A stretch of 64,000 nt of DNA, from assembly GCF_051622035.1 (NCBI RefSeq), contig NC_135361.1, positions 30,929,205 through 30,993,204 on the forward strand, given 5' to 3'. The translations under genes were made by a program, and so were the position numbers. Source of the DNA: Arctopsyche grandis. Lineage: Eukaryota > Arthropoda > Insecta > Trichoptera > Hydropsychidae. Below the pieces are notes generated by a model. It was not told where the DNA came from. It did no database searches and saw nothing but the letters and a program-made list of their open reading frames with translations. Of the stretch, positions 32,673-45,680 are shown one piece after another (within the stretch, counting starts at the first letter, position 1; each line of letters opens with the position of its first letter).

Positions 32673-35155
32673 TTCCTTATTCTCTTTACTAGCTCTGTAA
32701 TATGGCTTGTCCATTTCATGTTTTGATCAATGATAACACCGAGATATTTAATTTCAGAAGAAGAGTTGATTACAGTACAAACAGGATCATGTAGTTTACA
32801 GTTTACATAGTCACATTTTTCATCATGGATTATAATATTAACTTTTTCTATAGGTATTTTTTGTAATGAGAATAATATATATGTTGTTTTTTTTGCATTA
32901 AGTGTGAGTAGGTTATTATCAAACCATGATTTTAAAGTATTAATATATTCATTTGCAAGTTTGTTAACTATTTCCCAAGTTTGGCCTTTTACTAATAATA
33001 CAGTATCATCTGCATAAGAGATTAAATCACCCTTTATTTTCTGTTGGAAAATGTCATTTACATATATTAGAAAAAGTAATCGTCCGAGGACCGCGCCTTG
33101 AGGAATGCCAAATATACTTGTAAGTGGTGTACTATATGTTTGATTTAATTTTACAATTTGAGGTCTGTCTGTTAAATAGCTTTCTATCCATTTAAGTTTT
33201 ATGAGGTCAATGCCATTTTCTTTTAATTTTAATACAAGTTTTTTATGGGAAATGCTGTCAAATGCTTTTTTTAAGTCAATGAAAAGTCCTATACATATAT
33301 TTGATTTGTCTAAGGTACTCTGGATAATACGTGAAATTTTTGCAATGGCATCTTGGGTACTTTTTCCCTCTGTGAATCCGAATTGATTTTCATTTATGAT
33401 CGAGTTATTTTTTATAAACAGAGTTAGTCTTTTTTTAGCAATTTTTTCAAAAATTTTCGATATATTTGATAAGAGTGAAATAGGTCTATAATTAGAAATA
33501 TCCTCTGGGTTACCAGATTTAAATATTGGAATAATTATGGTTTTTTTATATGTATTCGGGAAAATTCCCGTTTTAAAGCTATTGTTTATAATATGAGAGA
33601 TTGGTGTAGAAACGTAATTTTTAATTATTTTTAGTGTTTTTACGGAGAGACCATCAAAACCCGAAGCAGAGCCACCTCGCATATTTGATATAATTTGTAC
33701 TATTTCAGACGGATTGGTTGGTTCGAAGAGATCTAGTTTAGTTTCTATGTTCGCAGTTTTTTCAATATAATTTTTTTTTTTTACAGTTATTTTATCAGCT
33801 AGATTCTTTCCAACATTTGCAAAGAAATCGTTAAAAGCGTTTGCTCCTTTTTTGGGTTCCTCAGTACAGTTTATTATATTTTTGTTTTGTATTATATTTT
33901 TTATGGTATTACTTTTAGTTTTCTGTTTATTTTCCAGAATTTCATTGATTATTATCCAAACTTTCTTACTGTCGTTTTCAGAATCATCAAGTTTGTTTTT
34001 ATAATATTTTTCTTTGGTATTTTTTATGAGAGAAACTAATTTATTTTTGTATTTTCTAAAATGATTAATTAATTCTATATCTAGTGGTTTTTTTTTTGTT
34101 TCTTTGTAAAGCTTTTCTTTATGTCTTATAGATACCACTAGTCCATGTGTTATCCACGGTTTGATTTTACGAAATTTTGCTGAGTTTCTTATTTGAATAT
34201 GTTTTTTCGAGTCATTAATATACTTTGTTAATCTATTTTCAAATATTTCACAGCACTCGTTAACGTTATCATTTTGGAGAATATCTAACCAAAGTTCAGA
34301 TGACAATTTATTTATCAAAGATACATTATTAATAACAGATATTTCATTATTAGTATTAGCAGTTTGTTTGTAATGTTGATTTATCGTCTGAGGTGTCATT
34401 GAAATATAATGTAGCATAATCATGTAATGGTCGGTAATTGAAGTTTTTATAATTCCCGAGTTTATATTATTTATATCTTTTATATTTGTGAAAATATGAT
34501 CGATGCACGATGGACGTTGCCCATTTATGTTTCTAGTGTAAGAGTAAATAAACGGTACAAAATTTAATTCCGCCATCATGTTTAGGTAGTTATCTTTGTT
34601 CTTCGATGTGTAATCGTGTGATATATTGAAATTTATGTCACCTAAAATGATTGCATTTGCGTTTTTAAATTTTAATAATATTTGTCTTAGTTCTTCTATA
34701 AACAAACAGACAGTAGATGATTGCGTTCTATATATAGGGATAATATCATTTTTTTTGTTATAATACTTAATTTGAACATGTAGGCAGTTTGTTCCATTTA
34801 TATGAATTTCTTCCTCGCATAATATGTCACAATTATTTAATATGAACATAGCAATCCCACTGTTTTTATTTATACGGTTAGTAGTTGATACATAAGTATA
34901 TCCCGGTATATAGTACGTCACTTCACTATTCGAATGAGTTTCTGTTAACACTATGCATGCCGGCTTCTTGAGATCATTATTAATTGTTGTTAAAAATTCA
35001 TCTATGTTCCGTTCTATGCTTCTTATGTTCATATGAAGAATTAATGGACTGCAGTTGATGTCGTTTTGTTGGATACAGTATTCTTTGTAGCTGTTATATA
35101 TTTTTTCTTCAATAATATTTTTTTTATCTAGTTCATTATATATGAAATCCGTCAT
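32254..35155 (-). pseudogene. LINE ORF2: endonuclease and reverse transcriptase
   Basis: From ATG 35155: an endonuclease with LHMNIRSI, VLTETHSN, ILGDINFN and SITDHYMI, then an RT with NYRPISLLSNISKIFEK, FIDLKKAFDSISH, GIPQGAVLG and ISYADDTVLL. A (TA)n microsatellite of about 57 nt (32613-32669) sits inside the coding region after VKRIRKC. It breaks the frame; the C-terminal part continues from about 32604 in RNILNVKIIKNVYYALVHS. The usual P after GxxLG is R here (VLGRLLF). Confidence 0.85.
32613..32669. repeat. (TA)n microsatellite within the RT gene
   Basis: This is an uninterrupted AT dinucleotide run of about 28 units located in the 3' third of the LINE ORF2. It is most likely a post-insertion slippage expansion of a short ATATAT in the coding sequence. 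Confidence 0.9.
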
Positions 35156-35329
35156 TTTTATTCGCAGTCAATTCTGACTCTTGATAGTATACCCGCTCAC
35201 ATCGACCAAAACCAACCATCGTCATAACCTTCAGAATGGCAACAATACTACAATAACTAATTGATTTGCAAATGGTTTTCAGCCTTTGAAAAATTGATTT
35301 GACTAAATGTAAAATTTTAGATGATTGTT

Positions 35330-36276
35330 TCACTGGATATTTATTAGATCTCGTTCCGAGTATATAGCTGTGATCGGTGAGGTGTTGTTCTTCCGTACTA
35401 AGATCTTCGAGTGTTTCACCCAAACATATAAAAAATGTTTTTCCTTAGCCAGGGCCTTCACCTTTGTCAGCAGCATTTTGTTCGAAACGGTCAGGTGGTC
35501 ATTTACAAAAATCCTTTTGTCATCGGAATAACCGAGATCCTTAGATGAAAGTGACTTTAAACGCCGTGCTGCTAGCATAAATTCTTCTTTAAGATGATAG
35601 TTATGAAAAGAGGCGACAATCGGTTTAGAATTATTATTAATACGGGAAGGAACCCGCGCAACAAAGTTAATTTGATTAGGGGTTATGGGATAATTAATTT
35701 TCTTGCTCAGATTAACAATGGTGTCAATCAGATTTTCACTTTTAAAGAGTGGCACCCCTTTGATTTCAATATTATTTCTTCTTGACCATTGTTCCTTCTC
35801 ATTTAATTTCTGTTCAAGGTGATCAATCTTGTTATGGATAGTTGCTGTCTCAAGGTTTGTCTTTTCTAGAGTATCTAACCTAGACTCTAGTTTATGTATC
35901 TTCTGTGTAAAATCATTTATTAAGGAATGGGCCATCTCCAAAGAGTTCTTCAAATCAGAAACATCAGATTTCAGGGATTTGATGTCATCCGACATTGATC
36001 TGAGAGGGGCAAGTCCATCTTGATGCCTTGTATTTCAGCAAACAGAAGATCCATCGATACTGGGGTTGGGGAGCTCGACGCTGGGACGCTTCCAGGAGGG
36101 GTTGGAATAAGGCCCATCTTGCATGAAGCACACTTCCACTGGAGCTGACGATCCTCTCCGAGTCTATTATAGCCCGCTTTGGTAATACCAGAACAAGGGA
36201 AATCAAATTTCAATTTACAGCCACCACATAGAACACCGTCTAAGCCTTCAGAATTACAACGCGCACACTTAAACAT
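35330..36276 (-). pseudogene. LINE ORF1: PHD-like zinc finger, coiled coil, FP-type domain
   Basis: It starts at ATG 36276 with MFKCARCNSEG and CGGCKLKFDFPC and a later CASC, a Cys-rich finger of PHD type. A Pro/Ser-rich linker, a long coiled coil (SDDIKSLKSDVSDLKNSLE and onward) and a C-terminal part like the baculovirus FP-protein domain found in many insect LINE ORF1s follow. The finger and the coiled coil lie in different frames meeting near 35990, consistent with one lost base. The two parts belong together because the linker peptide reads across in register. Confidence 0.75.
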
Positions 36277-36336
36277 TGTGATATTGTGATAAAGCCAATA
36301 TTCGATAAATAAAATAGAATTTGTAATTGCCAAATT

Positions 36337-37493
36337 GAGTCTTGATACAATGGTGATTAATACCGAGAAGTTGAGATTGAATTATTGGTTTATTATTGAA
36401 ATAAATATTGTGTGGTGGATTTGAAACTTGTATAAAATATCAATCAACATTTTCTACAGGGTCATCGTTTGTGCTGTTTATGACATATGCAATCTGTCCA
36501 TATGATAGCCGATGGTAAGCTTGCAATTTTCAAAACAAAAACAAGTTGTTCTATGAAAAATGTTCATTTGTATAAATATATAAATTTATCTTATCATTTC
36601 AACAGTAAATAAATAGTTTCCATGGAGATGTTTTCATTTATTTTCATGAAATTTTCATATATGAGTTCTAATACATAAGTTGACGCAATCAAAATTGATT
36701 ATAATAAATACTTAAAAAGATGCGATTAGTTTTTGAAAATATTTATTATATGTACATTCATATCAACAAAATTCCTTCTACAGCTGTTACACCTGGGACC
36801 AGATTGCTGACCCATTAAATACCATAAGTGTAATAATACATCCACATGTAACCTCGAAATCTTAGAAAATTAATACATAGATTTTTAATGTAAAAACGGC
36901 ACATGTATAACTGATAAAAAACAATAATGCCAGTTGTATTCATAATCACAGACCTATTGATCTCTAGAATGAATTAATTTCTTAATAAATATATAATCAA
37001 TGGTTCATTTGATTTGTGATTGTATAAACATTTAAAATATTTAATCTCCAATACTAGCATAATAATAATATCAATGAATTATTTTCTATTACTAAGTGAA
37101 TACTATTGTACATATAATTTTAATTTTAACGAAATTACTCTTACTACTTTCATGGATGCAAAAACAATTAAAATTGCGATTTATTTTGGAAAAACACATT
37201 TATGAGATTGAGTTACAAAATTCATCCTAATATGAATCTATCGCCATTATTGAGTCGACCTAAAATTCACATATATAGGTAAACAAAGCAGATACTTATT
37301 TGACCTGCTATCCATAGATGAAATTTTGAGGTTAAAGATAAATATAAAAATATAAACTTTGTTAGCTCTTGACCAACTTTACTGAGCGACTTGGTCTGGA
37401 TATATTATAAAATAGGTTTCATTCAAAATTGCTTATATTCTAAAATAAGAAATATTGAAGCATCACTTATTTTACACCTAAATGCAATATGTA
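36337..37493. other. Unit 2 spacer after the LINE
   Basis: Homologous to 19009-20174 of unit 1. It is AT-rich with no supported gene. The junction to the LINE is at TTGCCAAATTGAG. Confidence 0.4.
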
Positions 37494-37662
37494 TGTGGTG
37501 GAGAATCCCGACTGATGACGCTGTTCAGCACCACGATTGGGACGTGGCGGTTTAGGTGAAGACCAAACACGTTTTCAGCCATGTTGTTTATTAAGATGAT
37601 ACGTACGGAGGCTTAGCAACCAACCGCGCGGAGCACAGGTCCAACTGCGACTAACCGTTACA
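37494..37662 (-). mobile_element. LTR-like end, unit 2 (fossil)
   Basis: Counterpart of 20175-20343; it starts TGTAACGG on the minus strand and is preceded there by a purine-rich tract containing AAAAGGGG. Confidence 0.45.
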
Positions 37663-38385
37663 TCTGTACCCCTTTTAGATCATCACATACATACCAAGGC
37701 GGCCCATGCCTCTTAGTAATATATTTAATTACATTAGTTTAAGCCGGGATCATAATTTTGATTGAAACCCCAATCTTTGAAATCTTTTTGATTGAAACCC
37801 CAATCATTGAAATCATTTTGATTGAAATTTTAATCCCACACATTTGTACATTTGTTGTTGAAATATTGTTTAAATTGCCTTTTATATTAATAAATTAATT
37901 GTATTTAATTTATTATATATTTATTTAATTATTTATTATATTTTAGTACATTATTTGTTTATATACATTTATTTTACTTGTTTACTTTTTTTTGTATAGT
38001 TTTTTTACTAAAGTTTTTTATATACATTTATTTTTTATATTTTAGTACATTATTTTTTATATACATTTATTTTGTTACATGAGTTTTTTTACTAAAGTTT
38101 TTTATACATATACATTTATTATCACACACTTTACACTTCTCACACAATTTTAACTTCTAGGAATTGAGTTTTATTAAATCCCTACAAACAAACATGAAAG
38201 TTTCACATTGGTTTTCACTGATATCGCATTTTTTTTAAATGTAACTAATAAAAACCTTGTAAAAACCCTACAAACATCATTAAGGTATCACTAAATTTCA
38301 CTGATATCGTTGCATATTAAAATTAAGTAGTATAGTAATAGCAACGAGATTTAGAAGCATTTACAAAAATTTCAAGACAAACTTG

Positions 38386-39081
38386 CTAATAGGGCTGAAA
38401 TTCCTTGAAAGTCTTCCATAGCTCATTGAACTCGGACTGAAACAGTTCAACGATGGGCAAATGGGACGTTATCAACACATCTTCCCAATTTCCACTGGTG
38501 GCCTGATTAGTCCAATTCAACGATCCAGTCACTAATACTCCTCTGCGTTGTAGATTAATTTTATATAAAAAATATTTCACGAATGTCACGTGTGAATTGT
38601 TACTATATATTTCTCCAATTCGTGACGGACTATCGATAATGCAAAATGTGTGATGCATAAGATTGTTGGATTTTTTGCTTTTAATTTTGATCCCCTGCTC
38701 GTAGAAGCGGCATATGTGGGAGCTGGTGTAGTAGGCCATGTCGAAGTCGGAGATGATCCTGACGACCACCCCTCGATCGTGGGCTTTCTTGACGGCCCGA
38801 GCCAGAAGATCGGACGTGAAGATGTAGACGCAGATGTCGATGCAGGTGCGGGCCTCGTCCAGGAAGTCGACGATCCGCTGCAGGTTGTGGACGCAGCAGT
38901 ACTTGTTGTAGCACTCATCCCTGACTTTACCCTCCAGCTCGCACTGGAAGCCCGAGTTGTTGAAGGGCACCAGCACGTTGACGGGGGCTCGCCGCGCCCA
39001 CATCTCAGCCCACTTCCACCCCACCCCTACCCCGGCCAGCAGGGCTGCGCCCATCACCCCTCCGCCCCACTTGACCCACAT
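38386..39081 (-). CDS. Zucchini/MitoPLD-like copy 3, catalytic Lys lost
   Basis: 231 residues. It differs from copy 2 at only two residues (it keeps GSLNW and ends KEFQPY) and shares with it Thr145 in place of the catalytic Lys (ACA at 38647-38649). The anchor helix, Cys/His cluster, Asp150 and NWED are retained. The shared substitution and the shared jockey insertion show that copies 2 and 3 arose by duplication of one already altered gene. The frame is intact, so expression as a non-catalytic protein is possible. Confidence 0.87.
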   Translation of the reverse strand: MWVKWGGGVMGAALLAGVGVGWKWAEMWARRAPVNVLVPFNNSGFQCELEGKVRDECYNKYCCVHNLQRIVDFLDEARTCIDICVYIFTSDLLARAVKKAHDRGVVVRIISDFDMAYYTSSHICRFYEQGIKIKSKKSNNLMHHTFCIIDSPSRIGEIYSNNSHVTFVKYFLYKINLQRRGVLVTGSLNWTNQATSGNWEDVLITSHLPIVELFQSEFNELWKTFKEFQPY

Positions 39082-39802
39082 TCCACGGCACTGTCACCGC
39101 ACCAGGACTGCCACAGGTTGCTTCCACTCGCGACGGCCCAAAAGGTGAGGCTGGGGGGCGAGGAGTGGGCGTGTATGTCTGAGAAAATCGATAAAGCTTT
39201 GTAGGCGGGGTAGGAAGTGTTGACCGTATCCCAGCCTAACGAAACACTGTTGTGCTTGTTTTAAGTTGTTATATTGTTTGCCTAAATATTGTACAAGTGT
39301 ATTAGAATATTTGAGGAAGTTTTCTCGAAGCGGCTATTGGTTGTTGACTTGGTGTCGTGATGGCCGCTGGATCTGCAATGTGTCGTTGCTCTGGATCCGG
39401 CTATGTTCAGATGTCTCTGGATATGGCAGTGTGTTGCTGGCTCGGCATTCGGCTATGTTCAGAAGGTCTCTGGATGTCGACTGGTCCGCTGCTGTGTGTC
39501 AACTCTTGTAGTTGTGGGTCGACTGAAGTTGTTCTTTGTGGCTGCGTTTTAAAGATAATTTATAGGGTAGTGCCACTCCCTTAACCTATCGTTCGAACGT
39601 GTTGTATGGGATCGGACTCTCGGTGATGTTTGTGGTGCGGGCTGGCGGCTGCTCGCTTGTGGGGTGTTTGTCGATCTGGAACACTTAGCAAAATTAGTGC
39701 ATCATCTGTAGGATACTGTCGGGGTTAGTGTGTTAGTGGGTGGTTAACGGGTATGGACCGTTTGGAGGTGGTTGAGTCTGGTTAATTAAATTGGGTGCTA
39801 TT

Positions 39803-42429
39803 TTAGCCTATACCTATCTTCAGAATGTCGATGGGTCTTTGATTGGACGTGAGTTTGGTCACACTGAGGGAATTGATCAGGGGATTGTCTATTTTGCCGA
39901 GAGACTTGAAGTAGTTCACGGCAAGTTTGTGTACGTGTTTGTCGAGGTAGTCAATGCTTAGGTCATTGTGAATTATAGTGTTTCTTGTGTACCAGTCGTA
40001 GTTGCCCGTGGCACGCAAGAATTTGTTTTGAATTGTCTGTAGTCTGAGTATGGATCTGTTGGAGATGGTAGTGTGAGCCCACACGGGGCTCGCGTACGTG
40101 ATTTGTGGGCGGATAATGGATTTATACAGCAAGCACTTGTTTTTAAGCGAGAGCTTGCTGTTTGGTTTGCATAGTGGGTAAAGCTTTGACGCAACTGCCC
40201 TAGCTTTACGCACCGCGTTAGTGATGTGGGGTCTCCAGGTTAATTTGCGGTCGATTATTACCCCCAGGTAGCGGGTAGACGTGGTCCAGTTGACTGGTTT
40301 GTCGTTTATAATGACTGGCTTGGCTGGTTTGCACCGTTTTTTTTTTCGTTCACCGATTTTCATCAGCCATTTATCGTACCACGCTACCAGTTGGTCCGAG
40401 TACTTCTGGAGGGCGAGCGAGACTCCCTTGGGGCCGACGGAGCTCGCTAAGATGGCCATGTCGTCGGCATACTGTGCGATGTTTGTGTACCTATGTGTAG
40501 GAGTGGGTATGTCGTGTGTGTAAAGGTTGAATAGCGTGGGGCCGAGGATGGAGCCTTGGGGTACCCCAGCGGAGATGCCTCACTGAGTTGATATGCGGTC
40601 CTTGAGTTTGACCTGAAATCTCCTTTCTCTTAGGAAGGATGCGATATAACGTATTGAGTGGGGGGTGATGTTGGCGGCAATCATTTTGTAAAGGAGGCCA
40701 GAGTGCCAGACTTTATCGAAGGCTTTGGAAATGTCTAGGAAGATTGCTCCAGTAGACATGTTGTGGTCGAAGCCGTCTATAACGGTTTCAACAACTCTGT
40801 GAATCTGGTGAACGGCAGAATGTTGGGGTCTGAAGCCAAATTGAGATTTGAGATTAAGATCCGTTCCAGGATCTTACTCAGTGAGGATAGCAAGCTGATG
40901 GGTCGGTAACTTGTTGCGAGGGAGGGGTTCGAGTAGGGTTTTCTGATGAGAATGACATTGGCGAGTTTCCATTGACTCGGAAAATAGCAGATTCTGTTGG
41001 TGGCATTTAGTATTGCTGTGAGTGCAGCGATGGCTTTTTGAGGGAGTTCTTTTAGAGCTTTGTTGGAAATTCCGTCAGGGCCAGGGGCCTTTTTGGCGGC
41101 GATAGTTTTGATGATGTTTAGTACTTCAAGCGGCGAAGTGGCGACAATGGGTACTGGGGCTGGGTTTTCGAGGTAGCTGATGACGGAGATTTCAACCATT
41201 TGGCAAAAGTCACTTTGCAGGTTAAAGTTTGAGAGAGAGAATTGGTCCTGGAGACTGTCGGCTAGGGCTTCCGCTTTATCGGCGGTGGAGTAGACGAACT
41301 TATCTCCAACTTTGATCCTGTCGATCCTGTTGCCGTTGCTTCTGAAGATTTTTGACAGTTTCCAGAAACCGTTATGTCCGTCTTCTAACGCTCTGAGTTT
41401 GGTATCCCAGTTGTCGTTTCGTAGTTGCCACAAGGCGTTTTTAACGTCTTGTTGAAGTCTGTACATTCGCTGTTTGAGGATTGGGTCCTTGTTCCTTTGG
41501 AATGCCTTCCTAGCTCTATTCTTAAGGCGAATAAGATCGCGAATGTCGGGGGGTAAAGCTTGCGGGTGCAGAGGAGAGTGGGGTGTGGTGGTGGTGCTGG
41601 CGTCTAGGGCTGACTGTATTTCATCCGTGAGTATGTTAATAGCGGAGTCTATTTCTTGGGTGGTCTGAATTGAGTGGGGGTAAGTGACGGTGTGATGAAG
41701 GAGCGTTGAGAATTTCTCCCAAGATATGGTACTTCGGAGGATGGGGTTTATAGTTACGAGGGTGTTGGTGAGTTCTAGTATGACCAGGTGATGGTCGGAA
41801 GAAAGATCATTTATTACAGTCAAGGACTGCGCGCCCGGAAAATTTTGAGTTAGAACGATGTCTACGATATCGGGTCTGCCTTTGAAGTTAATGGGGATTC
41901 TTGTGGGTTCGTCTGGGGCCGTGACGGAAACTTTTGGGTTTGAAAGTTGGGAATAACTTAAGAGAATTTTCCCATTATTGTTAGTGGCTTGACTGTTCCA
42001 TCTGGAATGTTTGGCGTTAAGGTCGCCTGCGGCAATGGTGGCTTTGTTAGTGTTGAATATTTTGTCCAAGTCTGTGGTGAGTAAGTGTTGTTTTGGTGGG
42101 TTGTAAACTGCGTGGAGGATGAGTGGGGTGCCAGTGTTAGTCCAAACTTCTACCGACGTCAGTTCTATCCCTGTGGTGATCGGCCGCGGGGCCATGTTGT
42201 GTTGAATTGTGTGTTTGATGAATATGGCAGTGCCGCCGGCGGCTTTGCCTATTCTGTCGTTTCTGTATGTAGTGTAGTTTGGGAAGTGTAGTCGATTGCC
42301 AGGTTTGAGCCAAGTTTCGTTTACTAGTGCGATATCAATGGAGTGTTGGAGCAAGAATTGCTCGAATCTGACACGCTTGCTGAGTATGCTGCAAGCGTTC
42401 CAGTAAACGATCTTGAGGTAGCAAGTCAT
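39803..42429 (-). pseudogene. Jockey ORF2 (endonuclease and reverse transcriptase), unit 3
   Basis: ATG 42429 overlaps the ORF1 stop as ATGA. The endonuclease (LVNETWLKPGN, AGDLNAKHSRWN, SSDHHLVILE) and RT fingers are open to about 40860. There a deletion of roughly 45 bp, visible against unit 2, shifts the frame. The palm with QYADDMAILASS and the C-terminus continue to 39803. A second small deletion near 40340 removes about 13 residues after WLMKI relative to unit 2. It is not functional. Confidence 0.85.
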
Positions 42430-44138
42430 TTTTTATATTGGTGGGTGAGCATGAGCAGGATGGCATTTATCGAGTCAATGGACTGTTCGATTTTGCTCAT
42501 CCGATTTGAAAGGTCTTGGTTTGGGTTCCAGCTAGTGTTGATGTTGGGTTGTTGGGTGGGAGGGGTTAGAGGAGGGAAATTTGAGTTTTCGTGTCTATAT
42601 TGCGGTACGTTGGTCTTCGTTGGTTGGGGGTGGGAGGGGTTGGGGTTTCGGGGTTGACGGGAGTTCTTCCTGCTTTTGTTGTTGGGATTTGAAGGGCAGC
42701 CTCTGTAGCTGGAAACGTGAGGGCCTCTGCAGCTGGTGCAAGTTGGAGTGGAGGTTGTTGACACACAGTCAGTGGTCAAATGGGGTCCTGCACATTTGAT
42801 GCACAGGGGGGCGACATGGCAGTTGTAGGAGCCGTGACCAAAGCCTTGGCAGCGGTGGCACTGCGGTACAGTGTCACTACGGCGAAGTGATTCGATGCGA
42901 ACCAGTTGGCCGAAGATGCTGGAGAGGTTGAACAACTTCTTCCCCTCTTCGTCGCGTGTGGTCTCGACAGTGAACATGGGCATATCGCGCTTGCCACGTC
43001 GTGATTTCATGACGGTGGCTTTACTGGCTTTGTAGCCAAGACTGGCCAACTCGGCGAGGACTTCTGACTCGGAATAGTTGGGGCTAATGACTCTAATGAC
43101 TAGTTTGAGCGGTTTGTCTTCCGTTAGAGGGTGGGCATAGAATTGAAATTTTTCATCTTGGAGCACTTTGGTGATTTGGCGGTAATCATCGATGGTGCAA
43201 GGTGAGATTTTTACTCTGTTTTCAGAGTAGACGGCTGTGAATTTGTGGTTACGTCAGTCGAGTTTCCTTTGAACTACCTTGTAGTCCGATGGCAACCTTA
43301 GAAAGATTGGAGCAACTTTAGGTTTGGGAAGCACATCCGAAACGGTGTTTCTGGATGGGTGAGCGGGGCTTGTGGTCTGGGGGGGTGTACGAATTTGAGC
43401 TGTGAGAGGGGTTTGGGGCGTGTTTGCCGACGGTGTGCTGAGGGCCGCTTGTTGGGTGGGTGTGTTGTGAATTGGACGCTTCTGGATATGTTTCCGATTT
43501 CGGATGATGCCAACAGGGAAGGAGTAGTCCTCCGGTTGTGGTGCAGGTGTTTGTGTAGGTGCAGGTGTTTGGGTAGGTGTGGGTGATTGTGTAGGTGTGG
43601 GTGGTTGTGTGGGTTCAGGTGCGGCTGCTGATGCGGGTGGGGACTTGGCAGCGGAAGTAACCTCCATTTTGTTAGACTGCACGGAGTCGGAATCGGAGTC
43701 GAAGTCGGATTCCGCGAGTGCCGCGTATCTGTTGCTGATGGGTGGGGGCGACTGTAATTGTGTGTGTGTGGTGTTGAGTGGGCTCGTCATTCTACGCTTA
43801 CCGTTTTTGCGGGGTGACGTCTGGGGGGATGTATCCATGTCCTTTGTCTTTGTGGTCGTTGTCGTCGTCGACTGGGCCTGCGACATGTTTGACGCGAGGT
43901 TTCCCAGTTGGGCGGAGTGGGCTGCTTGGTCAGCTGCTCGTTGGGCTGCGTGAGTCGCGATTAACTTTTTGAGGGAAACGTTTTCTTCCCTCATTTCTTG
44001 GTTCGCCTTCACGAGTTTTTTTATATCGTGTTCCGTGAATTTATGCGTTTTAGCGCTAATGTCACTGCCACCACGGCCATCACGCCGCACACTGGCCATC
44101 TTGTGGGTGGGTTTGTTTGTTTGTTGTGTCACTGTCAC
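42426..44138 (-). pseudogene. Jockey ORF1, unit 3
   Basis: Same domain plan as in unit 2: Pro/Thr/Gln-rich N-terminus, PRE_C2HC-type domain, three CCHC knuckles. It carries a nonsense codon near 43254 (TGA where unit 2 has CGA), at a different site from the unit 2 lesion. The two copies therefore decayed independently after duplication. It also has four extra residues (AAKS) near the middle. Confidence 0.85.
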
Positions 44139-45354
44139 TTGTCACTTGTCACTGTCACTATCACTGTTTTGTTTATTTGGCTGTTGCTAGGACAGCTTCT
44201 CATTCCCAGAGGGACGCGTTCGGAGAGTCGAGCGGTAGTTACATCGCGGTTTCGGCGACGCAGCTGCTAACGGCACAGCTGTTTGTAGCGCGGGTAACGA
44301 CAACGACAGCGCGGCGGGACACGTCCGAGCACTGCGGGCGCTGGGCGCGGTCCTCTGACTGACTCGACTCACTCACTCCGAGTGACTGAAGTTGTTTGGG
44401 GTGGACCTCCTTTTATATTGTTTTTGGGGATCCACGTGACTCGTCGCAGGTGGTGTTTATGTGTGCGAGGAATGTGGTTTGTCGATTAGGGTGGACGTTT
44501 CTCGAATGTTTGGCGTCGTTCCACTCGATTTAGTTTAATGGATGCAGGTGTTCTTCGACTTCGTGTCGTTCTGCTTGGTTTGTTGGGGTGGAATATGCTC
44601 GAATGTTTGGCGTCGTTCCATTCGATTTAGTTTAATGGATGCAGGTGTTCTTCGACTTGAGATGACGTCAATGGTTGAGCGTGAGAAATGTATTCTCCGT
44701 CGCAATAGATTACGATAGTTTCGATTTGCGGTGACGAGATTCCTACAGCTTTGTCTAGTATACCCTTTAAAATTCAAGTACAAATACGTTCCCTTACGGG
44801 GTATGGAGCGTAATGGAATGAAACGACGGGGTGTTGTACACACGACTGTTTATTATGGCGGATGAAAAATAAATCGATCAGTGGCGAGCAATATGGTCGA
44901 GTTGATCCCAGCTCGCAGGCCGATGACCGAAACTCGACCATGTCGTAGAGCGGCTACATTACTCCCCTCTAGAGTTGCCAACTTATTTTGTGATGATTCC
45001 GGGACAAATAGCTCAAAATTGAACATCATCATCATCATTATCGGTCAGCCATTACTTAGTTTTCAGAGGAAACTTTTTATGTACGATAAAATTAAAATTT
45101 TAATTTTGTTGGGCCGCCTTTATATCATTACATACGTACTTACGCGGCCCAAGCCTCTAAGTAATATATTTAATTACATTAGTTTAAGCCGGGGTCATAA
45201 TTAATCGTGAAATCCCACACATTTTATATATTTATAGATTGTATTGTCGTACATTTTTTATTGAAATATTGTTTAAATTGCCTTTTTATTTTATTTTATA
45301 ATTATTTTTTATATATTGTCTTATTTATAATTATTTTTATATTTTTCTTAATAT

Positions 45355-45680
45355 TGTTGCGTAGGAGTGGGTGGAGGATCCAAGTAAAAGGCCAAAGTCG
45401 TTTCACAGCATTTATTAATGATTAAGGAGATACACGCACTGGCAGTGCTCAGTCCAGAATGACCTGATAACAACTAAGTACCGCCTTATAAGGGGTAGAT
45501 CTCTCAGGACGTCTAATCTGTTTACCTATTGTATAGTCATGTATTCGGATATGTATTCCCACGACATTTGGTCCCACGGTATGGGTCAGTTCTGAAAACT
45601 GCACGGGAATGTTATCGCCGCTAGGTGCATACGGGGGAGATAATCCTCGAACGGTCACACAGTCTCTGGGATTCGTAACA
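45355..45680 (-). mobile_element. Solo LTR, unit 3 (fossil)
   Basis: Third copy of the 326-bp LTR, with the same ends and position as in units 1 and 2. Confidence 0.75.

Larger units (their letters stand above)
31967..36336 (-). mobile_element. CR1-like LINE inserted in the unit 2 spacer
   Basis: About 4.4 kb in minus orientation. The 3' end lies at the left, with an A-rich (AAATAA) tail and a terminal stem of CCTTATCAG / CTGATAAGG near 32050-32090. ORF1 (PHD-like finger plus coiled coil and FP-type domain) and ORF2 (endonuclease plus RT) are present. The ORF1 architecture fits CR1/L2-group elements (inference). Flanking unit sequence corresponding to about 18200-19009 of unit 1 is missing here but present in units 1 and 3, so the insertion went with a deletion of about 0.8 kb. 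No target duplication is seen. Confidence 0.8.
39534..44383 (-). mobile_element. Jockey-clade LINE in unit 3
   Basis: 4.85 kb in minus orientation, flanked by the 13-bp duplication GACTGAAGTTGTT (39521-39533 and 44384-44396). It is the same insertion as in unit 2, without the hAT fragment. It is near full length, with both ORFs, and each has lesions. Confidence 0.88.
39218..44958 (-). mobile_element. LTR upstream of PLD copy 3, split by a jockey element (fossil)
   Basis: Same LTR as in unit 1, interrupted at 39534-44383. It carries the 97-bp tandem duplication (44501 and 44598) as in unit 2. Confidence 0.6.
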
